A stretch of 22,239 nucleotides of DNA, taken from NCBI GenBank assembly GCA_051453625.1, contig JBOZIK010000001.1:242019271-242041509 (forward strand), written 5' to 3'. This document shows positions 1-11,160 of the stretch, piece after piece. How positions within the stretch are numbered: position 1 is the first letter of the stretch; the number at the start of each line of letters is the position of its first letter. Source of the stretch: Welwitschia mirabilis (lineage: Eukaryota > Gnetophyta > Gnetopsida > Welwitschiales). The position numbers were made by a program, and so were the translations under genes. A model generated the notes under the pieces. The model did not search any database, was not told where the DNA came from, and worked only from the letters and a program-made list of their open reading frames with translations.

Positions 1-622
1 ATCCACAAAAGCAGAACATATGATATGGCATTTAAAAAGGTAGATAGACATGACATAATGTGACATTCAGTAGATTTTATCTTATGAAAAACTGTTGATG
101 AATCATATAATGAATTTAAGCTTGAATCCAGACATTGAAGACTTGGTATTGCAACAAATGGATTTAATCATTTTGGGATGCTTTCCACTTCTTATAGTTG
201 TTGACTAGTTATGATGGTTGTCTATAACTTACCACACTCATTATGCATGAAACGGTTGTATGTGATACTTTCTTTACTCATACCTAGGCCTAAGTAACTA
301 GGAAAATATATTAATGTGTACCTTCAACCTCTTATTGAAGAATTGAAGCTACTATGATATAAGGGAGTAAAAACATTTGATACACTAAAAAAGAAGTACT
401 TTATCATGAAAGCAGTGCTACTGTGGATTATAAATGATTTTACAGCATAGGGAAACATTTTAAGATGGAGCATAAAGGGGAGATTAGCTTATCACATATA
501 TGCTTATAAGACCAATTCTTTATGGTTGTCCTATAGTAGAAAACATTACTACCAAGGTCATAGAATATTCCTTGATAAGAATCATAAGTATAAACAAATG
601 AAAATACCTTTCAATGGTAAAT

Positions 623-639
623 AAGAAGAAGAAGAAGAA
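623..639. repeat. (AAG)n microsatellite
   Basis: About five and a half perfect AAG units lie inside TnpD exon 1, where they encode a run of E residues just downstream of the PFNGK motif. Slippage here may contribute to the nearby frame loss. Confidence 0.8.
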
Positions 640-902
640 CTAATGCGATTAAGTAGTTGAAGACTATTTTTGAGCTTAACAACATGAATTTTACTTTGGG
701 GGAGTGCATTTATAAACATCAATAAAAGAAGATAAAAATGCCAAAACATGCAAAGTAAGAAAACTAGTTAAAGTTCATTCCACTTAGTGAATTTAAAAGG
801 TAACATAAGAAATGCAAGAAAGTCAATTTGGGCATTCTAGGGAAAGAGCATATCAATAGATAGAAAAAGAGATTAATACTATTTAATCTCCCATATTGGA
901 AG

Positions 903-993
903 GTAATAAAATTTTGTAAAATAGTTAATACTAAATTCTTTTTCTTTCTTATGATTTCATTTGATACCTTTTTCATTTCTAACATATACATAG
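903..993 (+). other. Remnant intron 1 of the TnpD pseudogene
   Basis: The reading frame ending in LPYWK stops at a GT at 903-904. Homology resumes with a frame leading into LDVMHIEKK just after an AG at 992-993. The 91-base length and A+T-rich content fit a plant intron. A - strand ORF over this segment is only a shadow. Confidence 0.7.
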
Positions 994-1624
994 AAACATA
1001 ACATTTAATACAATTTGGATGTTATGCATATTGAAAAAAAAGTCTGTGATAGCTTGCTAAGTACTATTGTGAATGTTAAAAGAAAATCAAATGACAATCT
1101 TGAAGCATAACTTGATCTAAAATAACTAGGTATCAGAGATTAACTTTCACCCATTATGCTAAGTAATGGTAAAAAGGCATTCCTTTCACATGCTAGTTTT
1201 GTGATGTCAGTACAAGAAAAGATTTTTTTTCAATATGTTATTAGAGTTGAAAGTTCTAAATGGATATTCATCAAATATTCATATGTGTATCTTATGGAAT
1301 AACATAGACTTTATAGTTTAAGAGCCATGACCACCATGTCCTTTTGCAAATTATTTTTTCCATTACTTTGTGTAACTTATTTTTATCTAAGACATGTTCA
1401 TTAACAATTCAAATGTGTCTATTCTTTAAGGAGCTTTGTCACAAGGAAATTAATATAAAACTTTTGGAAGAACTAAAATAAAGAACTGCTATCATAATTT
1501 GTGATCTTGAGAGAATATTTCCTCCAGCTTTCTTCGATATCATGATGCATTTACCTATCCATTTAGTAAGGGAGGTTAGGTTTTGTAAGCTTGTGTAATA
1601 TCGATGGATGTGTCCTATAGAAAG

Positions 1625-1711
1625 GTAATAAGCTTACTTTTTTTTGGTCATAAATGTATCTTGTTAATAATTATGAAATAACTGTAAATTTTTGACATGT
1701 CTACCATTTAG
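1625..1711 (+). other. Remnant intron 2 of the TnpD pseudogene
   Basis: GT at 1625-1626 and AG at 1710-1711 bound an 87-base T-rich segment. Removing it joins ...CPIE-R-FLKGLKG in frame through a split codon, which is the expected order of the TnpD family at this point. Confidence 0.8.
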
Positions 1712-2011
1712 GTTCTTGAAAGGTTTAAAAGGGTAGGTCAAAAACAAGAACAAACCAGAGGGATGCATTTCAGAAGCTTTTCTTATAGAGGAAGTATTAA
1801 GCTTTTGCATTGAGTACATGATAAATATAAATACATTTGAAAATAAATTATAGCATAATGAAGTTATTGATTATAACTCTAATGAATCATCTATACATCC
1901 AAAAGAAAGATCACTATGTGTTGCAGATAGAATTCTATTGAGTGACATAGAAATTAAATAGGCACATAGATATGTATTGTTTAATATCCCATGCATTAAA
2001 TCATATATAAG

Positions 2012-2270
2012 GTAAGTAAATCATAATTTTATTATTTTATTATTATTGTATACAGTCTTAATTATATATGTGTACAGTCAAAAACCTATAAGAAATTCGT
2101 AGAGGTTGTTCATTAATAACAAAGTCTTCATAGCTTCAAATGCATAAAGGTTACTTTACTATTTGGTTTGAAGAACATGTAATGTATAATACATTCTATA
2201 TAAAGTTATTAATGTCCATGTAATTATGATGTCTTCAATATGTATGAATATAAATTTTTTGATGTTTCAG
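2012..2270 (+). other. Remnant intron 3 of the TnpD pseudogene
   Basis: The donor is ag|gtaagt at 2011-2017 and the acceptor ends ttcag at 2270. The exon before ends soon after AHRYVLFN. The one after leads into the DUF4216-like part. The 259-base segment shows no coding homology. Confidence 0.7.
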
Positions 2271-2980
2271 ACTTACAAGTTAAGAGGAAAAGGCATGTTC
2301 AATGAAGAACAAGAAAAGAAGTTAAATGATTATCACATCCTCCAAGTAGACATGCACAAAGGTATAAGGAAGATATAATCAATGGGTATAGATTTTATTT
2401 AAAGGAGAGAGAAGTAGAGTTAACATCTCAAAATAGTGAAGTTTGTGTAATTGCAAATAATCCATGTGTATCAAGTACAAAGGATAACAATCCTATAACT
2501 AATGATGTAAAATATTATGGTGTCTTGAAAGACATAGTTGTATTAGATTATAGTTTCATATTGAATTTTGTGATCTTCAAATGTGAATGATCTGATGTTC
2601 TTTAACAAGATAACATCAAGAAGGATGAGTATGATTTCATTCTTGTTAACATAAGTAAATATGTTAGGGATGATCGTGTACAAGAGGAATCATTTATATT
2701 AGCTAGTCAAGCATCATAGGTTTTCAATGTAAGGAACATTAAGAATCTTTTATGGAGTATTATAACATCATTTAATCTAAGACATATTTATGATGAGAGT
2801 GAAAATGAAGAATTCTTTGAAGTGAAAGAGGATAGAAAAGATAATTTAACATCCTTATACCATAGTTACCTCCATGATAAGGAGAATGATGCTAAAATGG
2901 AAAAACATGAAGTAGACGCATATATATTCAAATGGTACTATGTTGATGCTTTAAAATTACAAGCTCTAAATTGTTCATAG

Positions 2981-3839
2981 TATGCATTTTATAAGAGAGT
3001 CTACATTTATGTACACTTAGAGTATTAAATAATTTATATATTATTCATATCTATTTTATATTAGGATATTTTAAGTAAATACTACTAGTGGCTATATTAT
3101 TGAAAGTAAAGAGGACATTCATGCTTAGTTGTCTTCATTTCCATCTACTAGAGGTATGTTGAGAAAGCTACTAATTTTTTTTTCTTTTGCATTGTAGTAT
3201 TCATTTTTTTCACTACTTTGTAGAATTGATCTTTGAAAATATAATTTGTAATAAAAAATACAAGTTATCAAGTGAAATTATATTGAAAAATTTCAAAAAC
3301 CAACATCATGTTGTTGATATTTTTAAATAATTAGTACATTCTATTCTTAATTGATTTAATTTTAGTAATTAATATAACCTACTTGATATAGACTTATTTT
3401 TGTTTCAAGTATCTACTAAGTACAAATATGGCCTTTTCATATGTTAATGGATAAGAGCCTTCTTATGGGTGAAAAAGAGGTCGTAATTTTTAAATTAAAT
3501 TCATTGACATATGTAATATTTCTAATAATATCTTATATTTACATTTTTAAATTGCTAGAGTACAAGAAAAGAGGAAGAAGCAAGGACATGGAACCTTTTA
3601 ATAGCAAATGATCTTTCAATAATCATAATTTTTTAACTATATTTTATATTTGCATGTATCAAAATTAAGTTTCATTAGGAATATCATTCACTCATAATCA
3701 TTCTTTCTCCACTGGTTTTGACAATTTTAATAATTCTCCATAATAAGAGTAAATAATATCTCATACTATTATAGGTAAGAATAGATAGATATTTAGGAGT
3801 AATTATGTCATTATCCATTTTTGTTTTTATTAATTAGGT
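2981..3839. other. No gene seen; spacer between the two CACTA ORFs
   Basis: This is A+T-rich sequence with stops in all frames. It may hold the eroded C-terminus of TnpD and the first exons of the partner ORF. A short K/R-rich stretch (RKRGRSKDMEPF) near 3565 would suit the start of a TnpA-type protein, but it is too short to call. Confidence 0.5.
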
Positions 3840-5760
3840 ATTTTGTAATGTATAGGATAAGGTGGTGATAGTTCCAATTTTACAAAAAGAGGGAAAGAAA
3901 AATGCCTTAATCTAGCAAAAATTTATCCTAATGAGAAGATACAAGTGTGATGAAATGAAAAGATCAAGTGGTTGATCCAAAAAGATAAAACTTATCATTC
4001 TACCTAGAGAAAATAGTAAGGGATAATAGAATTGCACTAAAAAATAACAAAAATTGGAGAGAACTACTGAATGTTTTAAAAATGATTTGTAGAAATCATT
4101 AAGGTATGTTATTATTCAATATTTATTTCATGCACACACGTAACTTGTAATTATTTCATTCCATTTTAACACATGTCAAACATATAGTAAAACTTTAAGG
4201 TATTTAAAGAAAATAAAGACTTTGTATTCAAAAATATTGGTAGATGATGGAGTGAATGAAAAGATGAAGTGGTAAGGAACTTTTATGATGGTTATGATAA
4301 TGATGCAGATAGGCTTGCATATGTTCTTGAGGGTTTTAACCATAATAATGGCAAGGGATAATGAAAGACTTTGGTTTAAATGAACGACAGGTATATAAGA
4401 TGAATTTATGAGTTGTAATATGGAATGTATTCTAAAAGAATTTTAAACATCTTCTTAACATTTAATTTTACTATATCTTAATAGAAATTAACATATGTAA
4501 GAGGCAACAAGTTTTACATCATATCAATTGATGGAAACCTATAGAACAAATAGAAGATGATAATAAAGTACTTAATTGATAAGAATAAATGTTTTTGAAA
4601 TGTGTTATTAATAATGTTAAAAATACTACTTATTACAGAGAGTTGAGATAGGTGATCTATCACTAAAAATAGATTGTGTGAATGTATTAAAAAAGGCATA
4701 TATTAGGCTAGATGGATTAATAACTATACCAGAAGCTATCAAAATTATTGCAAGTATTAATTACATAATTTATAGTATTTTAAACATATATTATTTGAAT
4801 AACTCATGCATTCTCTAATATAAGAGAAATTAAATAAAGTAATTAAAGAGAATCCAAGTAGCATATCAACTACTAGAGAGGATTTCATTGCACATGTGCT
4901 AGGTCTTTAGCATATTGGTAGATTTTGTGTTCTTGGTGATTCTATAATAATTAAAAGTTGCTTTCCAAAGAAAACATCTTCTCTGAGTTCATCACACATT
5001 GCTCATAATTTAAATGAATTTAAAATGGAATAAAAAATTTCAAAAATTATGAATATATTACAATAGATGAGTCCCATGATAAGAATGCAACTTCATTTTC
5101 TATAATAACAATAAACATTTTATCATAAGTTAACATTATTTGTCAATTACAAAATGGAGTTATCTTGAACACATTCAAATCTGATAATGTAAATTCTCCC
5201 ATTCCATAAAATAATATCTTAATGAAGGTAATAGATAAATACATATTCTCTACCTAGTTTAGGGAATTAAAAATAAATAAATTTATTTATAACTTTTATC
5301 TTTTACTATTTCAATGAAGATCAACCATCTAGAAATAGAATTGGGAAGGAGGAATTAAATATGAATTTGGTACCAAATAGATCAAGTGGTTTAAAGAAAA
5401 CTAATAATCAAAAGGTTTGAGCATTTGGTTTCTTTTTTAAGTATGGTTTATGTTATTTATTACATCATTAAAGTATTTCTTCTTTTTCGAGAATAACATT
5501 ATGTCACCTTGTCAGTTGCTAGATATGTACAAAAAAGTTATAGAAAAAGGAATAATTATTAGAAGGGATTAAAAATTTATGTTTAGTAATGAAAGCTTAA
5601 AATAAGAATTTCTTATAGTATTTATGGAAGTAGTAAAAAATCCCAGAACACCATTAATATTGTAGGAAAAAGAAAAAGATATAACCACATTAAAGGAGGT
5701 AAAAAGAAAGATTATTACATGCCCTTCATAATATGTTAAGAGGGTAACTAAATATCATTT
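3840..5760 (+). pseudogene. CACTA second ORF, TnpA-like / plant transposase (Ptta/En/Spm) family, degenerate
   Basis: In plant CACTA elements the second protein binds subterminal repeats and works with TnpD. Recognisable blocks, all + strand, occur in the family order. Near 4220-4345 is an aromatic-rich stretch (KNIGR, then a stop, then WSE and VVRNFYDGYDNDADRL). Near 4690-4760 is IRLDGLITIPEAIKIIA. Near 4850-4945 is SSISTTREDFIAHVLGL, a stop, then HIGRF, matching the conserved D...VLG.EH.GR signature. Near 5500-5745 is CQLLDMYKKVIEKGIII, and then TLKEVKRKIITCPS resembles the T..A.G..VAWP block at the C-terminal end. Introns separate the blocks and several in-frame stops are present. The position directly after TnpD supports the call. 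Exon limits are approximate. Confidence 0.65.
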
Positions 5761-5829
5761 TATTTTTAATAACTTGGATAGCATTCAAGTTTTATGTTGT
5801 TAATTACATATTTTAATCATATGTGAATT

Positions 5830-6045
5830 ATGGATGGATCATCAAAAGTACCATTATTATCATCAAATAAAGAATGCACTGTAAAGAATGATTATCACAA
5901 TATTATAGCTACTAGAATAATACTTTTAGATAACCTTATATCATTGGTTTGTCATATACTACCTAGCAATGATGCTTACAAAACTAAATTGGGAATTATT
6001 GCATTTCTAACATTGAGTTATTTTATAAGACAAGTTTTACCATAA
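5830..6045 (+). CDS. Small ORF of 71 codons, unrecognised
   Basis: An ATG-to-stop ORF follows the TnpA-like remnant on the same strand. The product starts MDGSSKVPLLSSN and has a moderately hydrophobic C-terminal third (LGIIAFLTLSYFI). I recognise no family. It could be a leftover exon of the CACTA second ORF, or a chance ORF, which is quite possible at this base composition. No start context or neighbour argues for expression. Confidence 0.15.
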   Translation: MDGSSKVPLLSSNKECTVKNDYHNIIATRIILLDNLISLVCHILPSNDAYKTKLGIIAFLTLSYFIRQVLP

Positions 6046-7801
6046 CTCATGTTGATGTTGGGGTTAATCGCATTACGTCTTAACCTAAAAAATATAGTAT
6101 AGCATTTAATAATTCATGTGATAATATGCTCTTCATTAATAATTTGTAAAATATTGGTACCATGTAAGACTTATATCTTGAATAATTTTTCAATGTAAAG
6201 ATTAACATAGTTTTATAACTGCATAAATCTTATTTATAAATGCATCCATTACTTAATAATTATTAGAGTTGTTTTGAAGTACTTAAGTAGGAAATATTGT
6301 ATCATTGATGATATAGATAGATCATCATACAATTATATGCAAATTATGCTTATAGTATAAGTATGATTTATATATGAATTAGTTTATATAGTTCCCATAG
6401 TTTTCATATGTGTTCTAAATTGGAATAATGTATACTCTCTCAAAGTTAGTTTTCTTCCAATGTTAGCAATATTTTTAAACTACATATTTATCCTTACTAC
6501 CTTCTTAAACATGTAAATATACACCTATTTTCAAAATTATGTTATAAGGGAAGTATTATCAATAATTTTTTCAACATTTTAAGGATAGTAAACTTGCAAT
6601 GTCATTTCTATTTGGATATAATAATCTTCTAATAGTACTATGGGGTACATAAAATATTCTATATAATTCTTTTTAATTTGTCTTTTAATGCAAAAAAACA
6701 TGTAATCCATTCTAAATCTTAAATAAATGTTTGTAATGCATATTTTAACATGCAAATTTCTATAATTTTAGATAATATAATTTATACAGTGATTTTTTCA
6801 ATCAGTGATTACTAGCTCAAATATTAATCTAACATTACTTCATTTTACACAAATATTGTATTTTGATTATGTATTATCAAGGTATCTTTTGATTTATATA
6901 TGCCTAAAATTAAGATCAGTGAAAAGGCACATTAGACACTAATTTTTGAATCACCAAGACTCATTATTTATTTCAAATTACCTAGTCTAATTGCATAGAA
7001 ATTAAAAAGTAACTAAACTAAGTAATTTGTTGGTTATGATTCATCTAGAATTTGCAACATTTTTCCATGCCTTTTCAAGGCAAGTAAGTTTTCTAGTTTG
7101 TTTAAGTTAAATGGAATATGACATATTCCAATGTATATTTATGATATAATTCATATTATGAAAAACTAACATGATTATATCTAGTAATTTTTTGAATTTT
7201 CTACTTTATCTGAAAGATATAAGACTTCAAAATGCTCAACTTATAAAACCAAAGAAGGATATTTAATTCAACCTTGGGTTACAATAAATCCTCATTGAAG
7301 AAAAAGAGAGCTTTAGAAAGGTAGGTTTTATTACTAACTTGAATTGTATGTATTGTATATTTCTTTACTAAAAAATAAACTTGTCTTGTACTTTCTCTAC
7401 AAGCAGATGTATAACTTTAATAAAAGGTTTTAGCTCTATTGACTAAACAAGATATAAACAAGTAAGATACATGATTCTTTTATTGGAGAAAGGACTAGAA
7501 GACTCATATGAGATAGGTTTTATCACCCTTCTTGATGTTTTAGTTTTAACATATAGAACTATTATGTAGCAATTTCTTCAGAATAACTATTACATTTAAA
7601 GGTTGATTATCTCAAATACATCATGAAATTTCAGGTCTGGTTCTATCTATAGTTGTGAAGAAGAAAAGAATATTTCCTTCATGCACTAGCACAAAGATTT
7701 AATAAGCTATAAAAGATACAAATCCTCAATATTGGTTTTCTTTGAAAATATCAAAGATAGACTTTAGCTAAAAGCTTCTATCTAATGATGCATTATTGAA
7801 A
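6046..7801. other. Gene-free A+T-rich stretch
   Basis: I saw no protein motif, RNA gene, terminal repeat or clear direct/inverted repeat here. On the - strand around 7610-7730 there is a weak PPR-like string (LIKSLC, then IEPDLKFHDVF) that may extend the PPR remnant to the right, but stops and frame changes prevent a firm call. The right end of the CACTA element should lie in or near this stretch. Confidence 0.5.
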
Positions 7802-8230
7802 CACTCATCATTATCTCTAACATGGTTTAAGAATTTCAAAGAGCCCTAACATTTTTCCCATCATACATAATTTTTTGATGACATATTTGTATGTCTACTT
7901 GATAGGCCTATAACCATGCTGCCCCATATTACCTATTACATTAAATGCCTTCTTAAACATTTCAAGATTGGAATATCCTACAATAAGTGTGTTGAAGGTA
8001 ATGATGTAGGGATTGATCCCATTGCCCATCATTCTCTGGAATATATGAGATGCATCTCTTATAAGAGCTCATTTGTAGTAGCTATCAATGACAATATTTT
8101 ATGTCATAAGAGTTGGCCTTACCCTTCCCATATTATCTTTCTTAATAGCTTTTATGATTCTCTCACTATTAGAATCATATTTTTGAATGAGAATGATGGA
8201 ATAAGAAGTAAACTAGTGGTTTAAGTGTTT
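7802..8230 (-). pseudogene. Pentatricopeptide repeat (PPR) protein fragment, P-type motifs
   Basis: Family role: PPR proteins bind organellar RNA and are nuclear-encoded, mostly in plants. On the - strand one continuous frame holds motifs spaced exactly 35 residues apart, beginning at the P codons at 8114-8116, 8009-8011 and 7904-7906. The middle motif is complete and typical: PYIITFNTLIVGYSN, then KKAFNVIGNMGQHGYR. The first reads PTLMT(stop)NIVIDSYYK with an ASHIFQRMMGNGIN tail. The third begins PIK(stop)TYKYVIKKLCMMGKM. The helix B tail of a fourth motif precedes the first (SERIIKAIKKDNMGRVR). Three in-frame stops (taa, tga, tag) and loss of frame near 7800 show a dead fragment. Known PPR proteins carry many more motifs, so most of the gene is missing. 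A 102-codon + strand ORF here is its shadow. Confidence 0.8.
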
Positions 8231-9146
8231 TAACAGCCAGTCCAGATGGATATGTGATTGATTGTGATATGATTGGAATGTTAATGGTAGCTAGTCCAAT
8301 GTAAGTGGTTATGAGTATCTTTATATCAAATAACTAAAAGCATTTTTAGAGATAGATTAATCTTTAACTTTTAGTATTCTTATCATAAGTAACATCTCCA
8401 ACTAATCCTAAGTTAGTGTTGGTTGCCTAAGTTGTACTACAAAAATAGTCAATTTTTGAAATAATGAAATTGCAATTAGGCTTAGTATAGATGGTTCAAC
8501 CAATGAATGTCATAATCTAGAGAGAATAAGATAACATACTAATCAAGTACATAAATAATAAAGAATATACGCTTAAATTCTAGTCTAATATTTTTGATAA
8601 ATTTTGTATTTTTGTAATGCAAAAATCAAAATTGATAATGCAACTATTCTAATGTGTAATGAAAAAATGAATGAAAAATGAAAATGTAAGTGTATGATAA
8701 CCATGTTTCTAAGTTGTTGTTACCCAAGCTTAGTCCTTGTAACCTATAATTAAATTATACTTAATCTAGAAAATAGCATTAATCAATCTTTAACATAAGC
8801 CATAATAGAAATAATATGAATTTAAGAAGAAAGACATTTTATTAAATAAATGGAATGTCTTACAAGATACCTCAGCAAGGTAGTGAATCCTCAATATTAG
8901 AGGCATAGCCTAATCATCAAGAATGATCTCTTCTATGTTGAAATGGACTCTTAATTCCTTATATGTCTTTATCACCAATCCTCTAATGCTAAAATATTAA
9001 TAAATAATGTCGAAAGGGTGTTTTTAAGTTTTTCTAAGGTGGTTATGGGTCAATAAATCAGTACAAGTGAAGATGTATCATTACATGCAAACTAGACCTT
9101 AATTGACTCAGTTAAGAAGAAGTTATAATACTATCATGTCACTGTT

Positions 9147-9174
9147 ATCATTGGGACAACATATGGCATGGCAT
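9147..9174. repeat. Dispersed GGGRYRACATATGGCATG-type motif, copy 1
   Basis: atcattgggacaacatatgg followed by catggcat closely matches copies at 12308-12334 and about 16280-16310 inside the long repeat of E2/E1. The core catatggcatg is partly self-complementary. Confidence 0.5.
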
Positions 9175-9257
9175 CCCTTCATCATCCAATAATAGACTGT
9201 TATGTCAGAAGCTCATTAGAATTTGATTTGAAGCTTAATGAATATGTCATCCCCTCT

Positions 9258-9287
9258 ATCATGAGGATGACATAGGTCATGACAGTC
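9258..9287. repeat. Dispersed palindromic motif, copy 2
   Basis: atcatgaggatgacatagg followed by tcatgacagtc gives a small interrupted inverted repeat (atgaca ... tcatga/gtcat). It resembles blocks at 11800-11825, 12252-12281, 15640-15665 and 16220-16255. Confidence 0.5.
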
Positions 9288-9954
9288 CATATTAGCCTTG
9301 TCAAGGCAACTTCACCAAGCCAACCTCAAATGCCTTAAACCTTATGATCATACCCTATGTAATGGGTACGATAAAAAGGAAGATAGTTAATTTCTAAGGC
9401 TTTTCTTCCATTCTTTGCTCCACTTTGTTCCTTGGTTGGATTCCTGTTATTATGGATAAAAATATTGTACTTAAGATCATTATTAAATTTTTATATTAAT
9501 AAACGAAAAAATTCCTAAAAATGACTAAATTGAGTTCTTGTTCCTTATAAAACATTGCCAATTACACTATTAAAATATAATAATTTGACATTACAACATA
9601 GCACTCCATCTAGTATTTTGTTAGTCCCTTAATAAACAAAGTGAAAGAGGCCTTTTTAATGCCAAATTACTAGGGAAATAAAACCTTAAAGTTCTAATAA
9701 AAAATTATGTTGCATGTCTAGATAAATTGGAAATTTAAGATAAAGGAAGTTATCATAAAATAAGAATTACATGAATATGAATTGCGAGTTTAAAAAACTA
9801 TGTTCTTGAGTACAATAATATGAAAGAAGAATAATTACTATATAACTCTGAGGATAGGTCTACACCAATAATCATGGGTTCCTTTATGGAGAGGACTAGA
9901 ACTTAACCTCCATGTTAGTATCTCTTTTATTACCTATCTCCATTGGTACCTCAT

Positions 9955-11160
9955 GAAAGGCTCCTTAATATCTAGAAAGTAGTGAGAGATTTACTCTCAT
10001 AACCTAGATGTGATTGCATCATGATGGACACAAACCACCTTAGGGATGCTCATTAAAGTATCTTGCTGAATATCTATCACTCTCTCCAAGGTAGCCTGAT
10101 CCTACTCCTCTATAGTGCGAACATGTACCTCTAACTTATTGAGTTGTGGAGTGACATTACCATGAGAATCCTCTATCTATGAAGATAATCTCTACTCCAT
10201 GCCTTTTAGTAACATTGTAAACTGATCTAGTGTGAAGCTTTCAACTATTTGAGACTATCTAGAGGGAGGTGATTGTGTTGCAAGTGCATCACTAGGAGCC
10301 AGTGGAGTTATGCTTGGGATTTCTATTCCAGTTATCTGAAATAGGTGTCATCTACTAAAATGTAAATTGAGTGAGGGATCTCTGATGAGATAGGGATCTT
10401 GAATTATCAAAATAGAGTGCTCAGTAGATAAGGATAAGTGATGGTAAAAAATCGACGCTAAATGCTCATCCATCTTAATCAATGCCAAATCAAGGTGTTT
10501 AAGTCCATCCTCTCTTCATGATGAATAAGGGCTAAAATTTGGAGATGGATAATCATAGCATGTGAGTGATGATGAACTAAAGCTATGTTATGGATAATGG
10601 CTTAGTAAAGAATACAATAATAAGAAGTCAAATATGTCACAACTCCCCCCTCACTGATCATCATTTCTATGATATGTTAACTCTAGCTAAATAACATAGT
10701 CTTACCTCTCTGACTCACCTCTATAAATATTAAACCTCTTCCCATCTTTAAAAACCATTATAACTACTAGGATGTGTTATAACTCAATGTATATATGACG
10801 TCCACCTACTGTGGCTCTAATCTGGTCATAGCATGAGCCATCCTATTTGGTGGCTGAGATAAACTCAAAAGACTGGTAAAATGGAATAATATCCACCTTA
10901 TAGTAAAAGTCATGATCATGTAATAACTATCCTTGAATATCAAGCTCCTCCAGTGTGTGGTCCAGGTCAGGCTCATGCCTCTGAATATAGTCACTGAAAT
11001 GCATCTTCCTCTAGTAAATGATAAAAGCAAGACTATGTCTTTGCTCCTATAGAATAACCTCTTTTGCCCAATGTTCTACTGCTCAAGCAATGACAGAGCA
11101 TGTATGAGTTTGAGAAGAGGATGCACTTTTATCAATCCACAAAATATAAATATGCCATTT
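9955..11160 (-). pseudogene. ORF X: long degenerate ORF downstream of integrase, unidentified (env-like position)
   Basis: One frame can be followed for about 400 codons with no frameshift. In the best stretch (9961-11030) 16 codons are stops (8 TAG, 4 TAA, 4 TGA), each one C-to-T or G-to-A step from Q, W or R. Order of visible features: a hydrophobic aromatic stretch (FFPFLLKWHIYILWI) at the very start, running in from just upstream; EQRHSLAFIIY; HFSDYIQRHEPDLDHTLEEL; DFYYKVDIIPFYQSFEFISA; YDQIRATVGGRHIYIEL; VFKDGKRFNIYRGESER; a P/S-rich part; and a C-terminal heptad-like segment (FTMLLKGMEQRLSS ... PQLNKLEVHVRTIEE). The FY.SFEF...V.GRHI.I pattern recalls the domain called putative plant transposon protein, often seen in Athila-related ORFs, but I cannot confirm this. 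It is not Athila gag: there is no CCHC knuckle. No in-frame ATG shared with the E1 copy marks the start. It may be env-like or a leader ORF. Confidence 0.55.

Larger units (their letters stand above)
2..2980 (+). pseudogene. tnpD-like: CACTA transposase TnpD-type (Transposase_21 plus DUF4218/DUF4216 regions), broken, 5' cut by window
   Basis: Family role: TnpD is the catalytic-type transposase of plant En/Spm elements and acts on the element ends in the nucleus. Seen in exon 1: VYLQPLIEELKLL (from about 317), MKAVLLWIINDF (about 407) and SLWLSYSRKHYYQGHRIFL (about 520), ending in LFNLPYWK before an intron. Exon 2 opens with LDVMHIEKKVCDSLL and continues through SHDHHVLLQ, DLERIFPPAFFDIMMHLPIHL (split here as two adjoining motifs) and YRWMCPIER. 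Exon 3 has GCISEAFLIEEVLSFC and AHRYVLFN. Exon 4 has NGYRFYLKEREVELTSQNS, YYGVLKDIVVLDY and ESFILASQAS, the DUF4216 pattern. Stops replace expected W or Q residues (for example before YRWM). At least three frameshifts occur, near 700, at the T8 run near 1225, and near 1310. The N-terminal part is missing to the left. Identification is firm; coordinates at the right end are approximate. Confidence 0.9.
1..5760 (+). mobile_element. Degenerate CACTA (En/Spm) DNA transposon, internal part
   Basis: Two adjacent + strand pseudogenes, a TnpD-type transposase followed by a TnpA/Ptta-type partner ORF, are the standard gene pair of plant CACTA transposons. The 5' terminus lies left of the window. I looked for the 3' terminal inverted repeat (a sequence ending in the complement of CACTA) between 5760 and 8450 and found no convincing one, so the right boundary is set at the last recognisable coding homology. 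Both genes carry many in-frame stops and some frameshifts, so the copy cannot make transposase. Confidence 0.85.
8231..9954. other. No gene seen; possible 3' flank or LTR region of the Athila-like element E2
   Basis: There is no coding homology in any frame that I can recognise. The stretch lies downstream, in element direction, of ORF X, so the 3' LTR of E2 could be here, but I found no TG...CA pair with a duplicated target. Two copies of the partly palindromic motif shared with the E1/E2 long repeat lie at 9147-9174 and 9258-9287. A CACTA-like start (tactacaaaaatag) near 8436 is too weak to use. Confidence 0.45.

Noticed and set aside
764-991. 75-codon - strand ORF
   Set aside because: It is antisense to TnpD exon 1 and intron 1 and has no recognisable motif.
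7916-8224. 102-codon + strand ORF as a gene
   Set aside because: The opposite strand carries three PPR motifs at 35-residue spacing; this ORF is their shadow and shows no family motif.
8430-8460. CACTA terminal repeat at tactacaaaaatag
   Set aside because: It lacks the exact CACTA start, no inverse partner was seen, and short matches of this kind are expected in A+T-rich DNA.
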